From: JANWHF01 sp036276235
Lineage (GTDB): Bacteria; Planctomycetota; Phycisphaerae; Tepidisphaerales; Tepidisphaeraceae
Assembly (NCBI GenBank): GCA_036276235.1
Contig: DATBDZ010000013.1
Location: 1 to 20,875, forward strand
Length of the DNA: 20,875 nt
Reading direction: 5' to 3'
A model generated the notes under the pieces. The model was not told the origin of the DNA. It did not search any database and saw nothing but the letters and a program-made list of their open reading frames with translations. The translations under genes and the position numbers were made by a program. Positions 16,601-20,875 of the stretch are shown here, in pieces (within the stretch, counting starts at the first letter, position 1; every line of letters starts with the position of its first letter).

Positions 16601-17651
16601 TCACGATCCAATCGAGATCGCCGCGCACCTGCCTGCTCAGTTGTGCCGGATCAACACTTCGGTGTTTGGCCGCGATCGTTAACGATTCGCCGAGAGTGCT
16701 AAGCCGCACAGATGGCCTGGGCGGCTCGACTTCGCGGATGATGCGTTGGATCTCCGCATACGCCGCCTCGCGCAGCTTCGTCGAATCGAACGGAGTTGCC
16801 CCGGTCAGCAGCTCATACAGAAGGACGCCCAAGGAATAGATGTCGCTGCGCGTGTCAACGTCCAGGCCGCTCATCTCGGCCTGCTCGGGACTGGTGTAGG
16901 CGGGCGTTCCGATGAATTGCCGATACTCGGTGAACAGCGTTTTTTCGGTCAGGCGCTGGCTCGTTGCCTTGGCGATGCCGAAGTCGATCACCTTGGGTAC
17001 GGGCTTCCCATCGTGCAGGGTAACCAGAACGTTTGAGGGTTTGATATCGCGATGGATCACGCCCTTCTGGTGAGCATGCTGCACCGCGTTGCAGACCGCG
17101 ATGAACAGCTCCACGCGCTCGCGGGTGGCCAGATTGTTCTTGTCGCAATACTCGGTTATTGGTACGCCCTTCACCAGCTCCATTACGAAGTACGGCCTGC
17201 CGGTTTCTGTCGCGCCGGCATCCAGCACCTTGGCGATATTCTGATGATCCATCAGCGCCAATGCCTGGCGCTCCGCCTCAAAGCGCGCGATCACCTGGCG
17301 CGTGTCCATCCCGAGTTTCACGACCTTCAGCGCGACGCGGCGCTTGACCGGCTCTTCCTGCTCAGCCATGAAAACGCTGCCAAAACCACCTTCGCCGATA
17401 AGTTGAAGTAGCTTGTAGCGCCCGATCCGGCTGCCGGCAGTTTCGGCAATGGCTTCCGTTTGCGGCGACTGGCGCGTTGGATTCTCCAGGAATCCGTCCA
17501 GCCCTTCGTGAGCCTTTAGCAACGCTTCGACTCGCGCGCGAAGCATCGGATCATCATGGCAGGCGCCATCGAGATAGGCGGCGCGCTCGGAGGAACTGCG
17601 GGCTAGCGCGGCGGTGAAGAGGGCCTCAGCACGCTCGGGGGTGACGGCCAT
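13695..17651 (-). CDS. Giant transmembrane Ser/Thr protein kinase with TPR and PA14-like regions
   Basis: This 1318-aa Hanks-type kinase signals across the cytoplasmic membrane by phosphorylating proteins on Ser/Thr. The kinase domain (about 79-375) is complete: GEGGFGSV 86-93, Lys109 in VALKV, HRDIKPSN 200-207, DFG 223-225 and the GTPAYTSPE activation end 248-256. A membrane helix follows at about 402-424, then a charged coiled coil (432-480). TPR-like helical repeats span about 520-830. Residues about 990-1075 (FIEVASASVRPPAGRYRLLLAS, DDGARADLDGRRVIDSW, GGEHVLRIEYFQVDGPLKLWVRL, given in pieces) have the PA14 pattern. Further TPR-like repeats follow at 1105-1275. With the kinase inside, everything after residue 424 would be outside and could sense ligand. 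GGAG lies 7 bases before the ATG. It lies in one cluster with the ECF sigma factor and the small membrane protein, the ECF-kinase pairing known in planctomycetes. Confidence 0.95.
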   Translation of the reverse strand: MAVTPERAEALFTAALARSSSERAAYLDGACHDDPMLRARVEALLKAHEGLDGFLENPTRQSPQTEAIAETAGSRIGRYKLLQLIGEGGFGSVFMAEQEEPVKRRVALKVVKLGMDTRQVIARFEAERQALALMDHQNIAKVLDAGATETGRPYFVMELVKGVPITEYCDKNNLATRERVELFIAVCNAVQHAHQKGVIHRDIKPSNVLVTLHDGKPVPKVIDFGIAKATSQRLTEKTLFTEYRQFIGTPAYTSPEQAEMSGLDVDTRSDIYSLGVLLYELLTGATPFDSTKLREAAYAEIQRIIREVEPPRPSVRLSTLGESLTIAAKHRSVDPAQLSRQVRGDLDWIVMKCLEKNRARRYETASSLALDIRRHLDSEPVLARPAGMAYRLRKFARRHKAGVAAAALVSGALLLGVVGTGVGFVREHAALRLVEWERNNATAEAQRATDAEKQATEGRRRAEQLLNQVTQARGEADRQGKRAAAAGEFMKSLLAAADPKTKGNGREVKVVDLLDAAAKQAPVRFKDQPELQWVAEQTLGSTYAGLGLNAEALAHLRAADALSDKLDPQSEDAIATRFEMCWVLMYLNQREDARAIAEKSFELVKAKWPDSHLVADLADCLATLSINSSKDQSKAESLAREGLKWDQEHAYDPSAHAKRLWSLYLALELQGRSEEAENVKQQASALSKDVAPGRFSVADKGIAALVLGEQEKFKEAGDVLSELLADTSKRLGEKHADTLTVMHSYEQLLLKTEQYNDLLAMRERISLAQSAAGFSKSGSAAGLELLSLAYAQAYVGDIARARELTGQGLGKLKDAGMDGFLIAERWRTSVLRLGMGVEKQWKNAALRSQVWCALDEYLMRNNDASNNLDVIPWDTMRLKLERWPGPGQPTRPVFQGGLKELQAQGPVEEGLYTLTMDAPPSEHGTFHAGTWLTFARWDASLYRMDNITYGGEGGMPRGWEQQKLRPPSAKRTNDALALCDAASPGTGLGLTTTGFIEVASASVRPPAGRYRLLLASDDGARADLDGRRVIDSWVAKSSSIEAAEVPFDGGEHVLRIEYFQVDGPLKLWVRLEPVDASAQVAGIPPTVTSFDRQVEVKSDDLKKTPYDAQRLLTRGLHYARYGHFPEAAEDFDAAMKFAPGKYDGYWNGAYAQFHLGNEKAYGEICRQIVHLFATDPNPINRERLARACVLRPGVVDPHLLLQMLDHPSGPWDNLARGAALYRANEWADAIGCLSKSLETDIGPYADAAACYFLAMSHHQLNQESQAREFMAKGNHIADTSFPPRAGMGDMGPHNWVDWIFAMQARREAEAMLGTPKRP

Positions 17652-17705
17652 GTCCTGTCTCCAGAGATGGATTGCGGCGACACACTATATCGCAAAACCT
17701 TGCGA

Positions 17706-17909
17706 TTACTTGATCTGGCTGACGCTGGCAATGGCTTGCTGAACAGGGACGGGACCATAGCGCGGCTGTGCAAGCCGCACCAGTGTGACGAGGGTGATCC
17801 AAACCAGCGCAAACGCCGTCGCCAAAACGACCAGCGTACCAACTACAATGGCCAAATCGCCAATCAACTTCGCTGTGCAAGACTCGGATCGATTCGATTC
17901 GCAGATCAT
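17706..17909 (-). CDS. Small single-helix membrane protein between sigma factor and kinase
   Basis: This is a 67-aa open frame. The N-terminus is MICESNRSESCTAK, then one long hydrophobic stretch at about 15-45 (LIGDLAIVVGTLVVLATAF, then ALVWITLVTLV), then a short Pro/Gln tail ending VSQIK. The start is supported by AGGAG 8 bases before the ATG. The frame extends upstream to 17948, but without a comparable site. It lies 88 bases after the sigma factor stop and 54 bases before the kinase start on the same strand, so it is probably co-transcribed. It could act as an anti-sigma anchor or a kinase modulator, but this is only inferred from position. I know no named family. It is small enough for automatic annotation to miss it. 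Confidence 0.65.
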   Translation of the reverse strand: MICESNRSESCTAKLIGDLAIVVGTLVVLATAFALVWITLVTLVRLAQPRYGPVPVQQAIASVSQIK

Positions 17910-17997
17910 AGTTACGCTCCTGAATGTCGGTTGTCCCCTGACATTCATGGCGTAATCCGTTCCCGGCGCGCCTCATCGAATTTCAGAATTGTTGCAG

Positions 17998-18564
17998 CTA
18001 CCGCCCGCCGCCCATCTCATGGCCAAGCCAGGCCCGCGCATATTCCCAGTGTCGCACAGCGGTTGCGCGCGAAATATCAAGGACGGCTGCCGTCTCCTCG
18101 ATGCTCATTCCCGCAAAGAATCGCAATTTTACCAATTCGGCCTTGGAAGGATCTTCCACAGCCAGCTTTGACAGTGCCTCGTCCAGCGCGAGCAGTTCGG
18201 CGGGATCGCTCGTTGGACCTGTCAATTCAAGAATTGAGTCGTCAAGCTCGACGCGGCTTTGCTCGCCCCCATGCCGCTGGGCGTTCTTCCGCCGGGCGGC
18301 GTCGATGAGAATCCGGCGCATTGCCTCGGCGGCCGCCGCGAAAAAGTGCCGCCGATTCGCAAAACTCGGCGCATCGTTTCCGATCAGGCGCAGATACGCC
18401 TCGTGCACCAGCGCCGTGGCTTGAAGGGTATGATCGGTGCGTTCGCGCGCCATCTGCCGCCGCGCAAGCTGGCGCAGTTCCTCGTAAACCACCGAAAGAA
18501 GCTGCCCCGCACTTGCAGGGTCGCCAGGCTTTAGCGCGCTGAGGATGCGTGTGACCTCAGTCAT
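17998..18564 (-). CDS. ECF-type RNA polymerase sigma factor (planctomycete sigma70 ECF family)
   Basis: The 188-aa protein directs RNA polymerase to a set of promoters. Region 2 spans about 20-95 with ELRQLARRQMARER, HTLQATALVHEAYLRL and RRHFFAAAAEAMRRIL, hallmarks of the Sigma70_ECF (PF07638 / TIGR02999) group abundant in planctomycetes. Region 4 (about 127-182) has the helix-turn-helix ELVKLRFFAGMSIEETAAVL then DISRATAVRHWEYARAWL. No anti-sigma gene with a recognisable zinc motif is adjacent. Instead a small membrane protein and a transmembrane Ser/Thr kinase follow, the arrangement in which the sigma factor is thought to be controlled by phosphorylation. No strong ribosome site precedes the ATG at 18564. 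The first base triplets overlap a possible divergent small gene. Confidence 0.94.
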   Translation of the reverse strand: MTEVTRILSALKPGDPASAGQLLSVVYEELRQLARRQMARERTDHTLQATALVHEAYLRLIGNDAPSFANRRHFFAAAAEAMRRILIDAARRKNAQRHGGEQSRVELDDSILELTGPTSDPAELLALDEALSKLAVEDPSKAELVKLRFFAGMSIEETAAVLDISRATAVRHWEYARAWLGHEMGGGR

Positions 18565-18757
18565 GACAGCAAGCTATTTCAAGGCATCAGCACCGGAACG
18601 GCAAGTCGTGTGCGTGCTCGCGGCGTTTGCGATGGGAATGGCGCTCTCGCAGAAATCGGATGCAGTGCTGGATCGCACAATTGCCGGGGCACTGGGCGCG
18701 CTGCTGGGCAAGGTCATCACCAGTCACGGAACGTTGGTCAACGGCGGATACATGTAG
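18563..18757 (+). CDS. Possible small membrane protein, divergent from the sigma factor
   Basis: This is a 64-aa open frame whose ATG (18563-18565) overlaps the sigma factor start codon on the other strand. It has a hydrophobic segment VVCVLAAFAMGMAL and a Gly-zipper-like stretch IAGALGALLGKVI, with GC-rich third codon positions like the neighbouring genes. Against it: there is no ribosome site near 18563, and it has no room for its own promoter outside the sigma gene. A shorter start in the MGMAL region is possible. I regard it as an even bet, function unknown. Confidence 0.4.
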   Translation: MTASYFKASAPERQVVCVLAAFAMGMALSQKSDAVLDRTIAGALGALLGKVITSHGTLVNGGYM

Positions 18758-18836
18758 CACCAAAGGCACGGGGGACGGAGCGCCGCGCAAATCAAAGTGG
18801 CGCGCGGATCGAAGAGGGGATGCGGATGGGGCTCCG

Positions 18837-19313
18837 CTACTTCACAGCCGGCAGTTCCGCCAGGAATGTCGGCGGATCGACGATACGAATTTCGGGGAAT
18901 TGCTGGCAGAACGCCGCCCCTTCTTGGGTATCCCCTTCCATTAAATAAGCGAGATGTTTCCGGTTCCACGTGACAAGGAAACGCGCATTTGCTGCAATCG
19001 CCAAATCAACATACGGTTCATCCTTTGGATCGCGCGGTAGCGAAAACACAGGTGGAACATTGAAGAACAACGTGGCTCTGGCAAGCTGGTCGTTGAGAAA
19101 GGCATCCACGTGGCCTGGAGTTAGCGCCGGAAACTTGGCTCTCAATTCGGGGCGATTGAGTACATCCCTTACCTCTTCGATAATTGCCGGACTGACGCAC
19201 AAGCTCACGCGGCCATCGGCAATGGCACCCATTGTTCCGTGAACGCGGCTCGGGCGCGCCGCCGCCTGCAGGAAGATCATGCAATCGTAAACCACGCGGA
19301 CAGGCTCGCTCAT
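18837..19313 (-). CDS. PIN-domain ribonuclease toxin of a type II toxin-antitoxin pair
   Basis: The 158-aa PIN domain protein belongs to the 'putative toxin component, PIN family' group (TIGR00305 / PIN_3 type). It is expected to cleave RNA when not bound by its antitoxin. The metal-binding acidic positions are present: Asp10 in VVYDCMIFLQA, Glu46/Glu47 in IIEEVRDVL, and Asp98 and Asp103 in PRDPKDEPYVDLAI. The final position is Asn117 in TWNRKHL, as often seen. The start codon overlaps the stop of the upstream antitoxin gene by 4 bases, a typical coupled arrangement. The target RNA cannot be read from the sequence. The module is next to, but probably independent of, the sigma factor-kinase cluster. 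Confidence 0.88.
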   Translation of the reverse strand: MSEPVRVVYDCMIFLQAAARPSRVHGTMGAIADGRVSLCVSPAIIEEVRDVLNRPELRAKFPALTPGHVDAFLNDQLARATLFFNVPPVFSLPRDPKDEPYVDLAIAANARFLVTWNRKHLAYLMEGDTQEGAAFCQQFPEIRIVDPPTFLAELPAVK

Positions 19314-19564
19314 GCCGGTCGGCGCTTCCGATCTTGAAAAGCCTTCTCGCGGACATCTTCGAGAAAGTTGTCCAGTGCATCGTCGTTCATCCCGCTTTCG
19401 GCGACCTGCCGGCGAAATGCCGCGAGGACATCATCGACTGTGGGCTTGGTGGCGGCTATCTCGAGGACTTGGGATGCGTAATCATCCAGGGACCGGCCGC
19501 TGGCCGCGGCGCGCTCCCTAAGCTTGGCCTCTACTTCGGGGGAAAGTGATATGCTTAGTGTCAT
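19310..19564 (-). CDS. Ribbon-helix-helix-like antitoxin
   Basis: The 84-aa protein encoded just before the PIN toxin has an N-terminal ribbon MTLSISLSPEVEAKLRERAA and helix SLDDYASQVLE, the pattern of RHH/CopG-like DNA-binding antitoxins. The C-terminal half (about 40-84) is charged (VDDVLAAFRRQ, DDALDNFLEDVREKAF) and probably wraps the toxin. GAGAGG lies four bases before the ATG at 19564. A TATGAT (complement of 19586-19591) could be the -10 box of an autoregulated promoter, but I see no good -35. Order antitoxin-toxin with a 4-base overlap supports a functional pair. Confidence 0.85.
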   Translation of the reverse strand: MTLSISLSPEVEAKLRERAAASGRSLDDYASQVLEIAATKPTVDDVLAAFRRQVAESGMNDDALDNFLEDVREKAFQDRKRRPA

Positions 19565-19703
19565 GGGGCCTCTCTTGGCGCGATAATCATAGCAGATGAA
19601 GTGCCTCGTCGCCCGATCCAGCTTATCAACATCCCGTTTCTAACACCGCTACTTCCTGCTAGAACTATCCCGCACAAACCATTCACCAACCCCGGAGGCT
19701 CAC

Positions 19704-20801
19704 ATGCTCGACAATACCGCAAGTCCATCGCGTCGAACGTTTATTGCAACGACTGCCGCAGGCATCGCCGCGCTGGCAGCCGAACCGGCGCTGGCTCAGG
19801 AGAAGACGCTGGGGTTTGCGCTCGTAGGGATTGGGTCGCTGTCGATGGGGCAGATTCTGCCCGCGTTTGCCAAGTGCAAGATCGCCAGGCCGGTGGCGTT
19901 TGTCAGCGGGCATCCGGATAAGGCAAAGCAACAAGCCGAGAAGTATCACGTCGATCCGAAGAATATTTATAGCTACGAAAACTTTGAGGCGATCAAGGAC
20001 AATCCGCAGATCGATGTGGTGTATATCGTGCTGCCGAACAGCATGCATGCCGAGTACACGATCCGCGCCGCCAAGGCGGGGAAGCATGTGCTCTGCGAGA
20101 AGCCGATGGCCAACAGCGTGGCGGATTGCCAGGCGATGATCGACGCCTGCAAAGCCGCCAACCGCAAGCTGGCGATCGGGTATCGCATGCAGCATGAGCC
20201 GATGACGCAGAAGGCGCGCGAGCTGGCGCGAGCCGCCGGCACGATCAAGCAGATCACCGGCGAAGCGGGCTTCAACATGGGCAACCCCACCCAATGGCGC
20301 TGCAACGGCAAGCTCGCCGGCGGCGGATCGCTCATGGACATGGGCATCTATGCCGTCAATGCGATCCGTTATCTCTCCGGCCAGGAGCCGGCGGAAGTTT
20401 TTGCAACGACCTATTCGACGCCGAATGATCCGCGATTCAAGGAAGTGGAAGAGACGATCGCTTTTGAGATGCGGTTTGCTTCGGGCTTGATCGGCACGGT
20501 TCTTTCGACGTATGGCTTTGGCTGCAATCGCTTCCGCGTGTACGGCACGCGCGGGCAGGTGGAGGCCGAGCCGTTTCAGTCGTATCAGGGCAATCATCTA
20601 TATCAGCCGCGCGGAAACAATCGGCAGGAAGTGCAGTACGAGCCGGTCAATCATTTCGCCGCCGAGATGGATCATTTCTGCGAAAGCATCATCAACGACA
20701 CAGCTCCGCTCACTCCCGGTGAAGAAGGCCTCAAAGACATCAAAGTAATGATGGCGGCGTATGAGTCGGCGAAGACGGGAAAGCCTGTGAAAGTCGGGTG
20801 A
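19704..20801 (+). CDS. Tat-exported Gfo/Idh/MocA oxidoreductase, glucose-fructose oxidoreductase-like
   Basis: The 365-aa enzyme has a twin-arginine signal (SRRTFIA at 9-15, then a hydrophobic segment ending ALA-Q near 32), so it is exported folded with its cofactor. The NAD(P) Rossmann motif is ALVGIGSLSMG (39-49). The family lysine is Lys133 in CEKPMA. The substrate region reads GGGSLMDMGIYAVNAIRYL (207-225), with Tyr216 where many family members have His; together with YSTPNDPRFKEVEE and a C-terminal PGEEGLKDIK this recalls Zymomonas-type glucose-fructose oxidoreductase, also a periplasmic Tat substrate. It probably oxidises a sugar, perhaps with tightly bound NADP(H); the substrate is not provable here. 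GGAGG (19694-19698) lies 5 bases before the ATG. The gene stands alone. Confidence 0.92.
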   Translation: MLDNTASPSRRTFIATTAAGIAALAAEPALAQEKTLGFALVGIGSLSMGQILPAFAKCKIARPVAFVSGHPDKAKQQAEKYHVDPKNIYSYENFEAIKDNPQIDVVYIVLPNSMHAEYTIRAAKAGKHVLCEKPMANSVADCQAMIDACKAANRKLAIGYRMQHEPMTQKARELARAAGTIKQITGEAGFNMGNPTQWRCNGKLAGGGSLMDMGIYAVNAIRYLSGQEPAEVFATTYSTPNDPRFKEVEETIAFEMRFASGLIGTVLSTYGFGCNRFRVYGTRGQVEAEPFQSYQGNHLYQPRGNNRQEVQYEPVNHFAAEMDHFCESIINDTAPLTPGEEGLKDIKVMMAAYESAKTGKPVKVG

Positions 20802-20853
20802 GGCGTTCGCGCGCCAGGTTGCTGGATTTGAAGTGTCCGACGCGCTCGCGCGC

Positions 20854-20875
20854 CGTCATGCTGAGGTCCCCGAAG
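20854..20875 (+). repeat. Start of a dispersed repeat, cut by the window edge
   Basis: The final bases CCGTCATGCTGAGGTCCCC begin like the repeats at 591-641 and 7161-7208 (CGTCATGCTGAG). The element continues beyond the window, so its family and length are uncertain. Confidence 0.45.

Overview
The window looks like part of a GC-rich chromosome of a planctomycete, most likely class Phycisphaerae. This is an inference from family content. The indicators are an ECF sigma factor of the planctomycete type beside a giant Ser/Thr kinase, a short protein with the N-terminal 'LESRQLMSA' motif of planctomycete extracellular proteins, a small membrane protein ending in a C-terminal CxxCGYDLR...CPxCG zinc ribbon, a Tat-exported oxidoreductase, and intergenic gaps packed with palindromic repeats. 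There are no rRNA or tRNA genes, CRISPR arrays, transposases or phage genes.

Layout. 1-553 is the 3' part of uppP (undecaprenyl-diphosphatase). 797-1876 is a membrane-anchored PIN/TRAM protein (YacL-like). 2154-4334 is a type III glutamine synthetase with a clear intrinsic terminator. 4890-5300 is a small secreted protein with the planctomycete extracellular motif and its own terminator. 5516-7012 is pabB (aminodeoxychorismate synthase component I), which carries a repeat hairpin inside its reading frame. 7259-8044 is an exported dienelactone hydrolase and 8341-8613 an exported Lys/His-rich small protein. On the minus strand are a PfkB-family sugar kinase (9043-10206) and a two-gene lipoprotein operon (10393-11275). 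11702-12640 is a secreted ThuA-like protein. After an AT-rich convergent gap comes a minus-strand cluster, 18564 to 13071, of ECF sigma factor, 67-aa membrane protein, 1318-aa Ser/Thr kinase with TPR and PA14-like regions, and a zinc-ribbon membrane protein. A PIN-type toxin-antitoxin pair (18837-19564, minus) and a Tat-exported glucose-fructose-oxidoreductase-like enzyme (19704-20801, plus) close the window.

Working together. Most genes are ordinary single-gene units (cell wall lipid recycling, nitrogen assimilation, folate synthesis, carbohydrate handling). The most system-like part is the 18564-13071 cluster. I read it as a signalling cassette in which a transmembrane kinase is encoded with an ECF sigma factor. 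The tiny membrane protein between them and the PA14-like, possibly ligand-binding, region of the kinase are its least expected parts.

Intergenic content. Gaps hold at least five distinct families of inverted repeats: a 21-bp unit with a 17-bp palindromic core (seven copies); a second element with copies at 591-641 and 7161-7208; 8-bp tandem units with a mirrored arm (8053-8170); a GCCAAGA hairpin (8810-8910); and a roughly 300-bp nested inverted repeat (11356-11653). One further hairpin lies inside pabB. These make many spurious reading frames on both strands.
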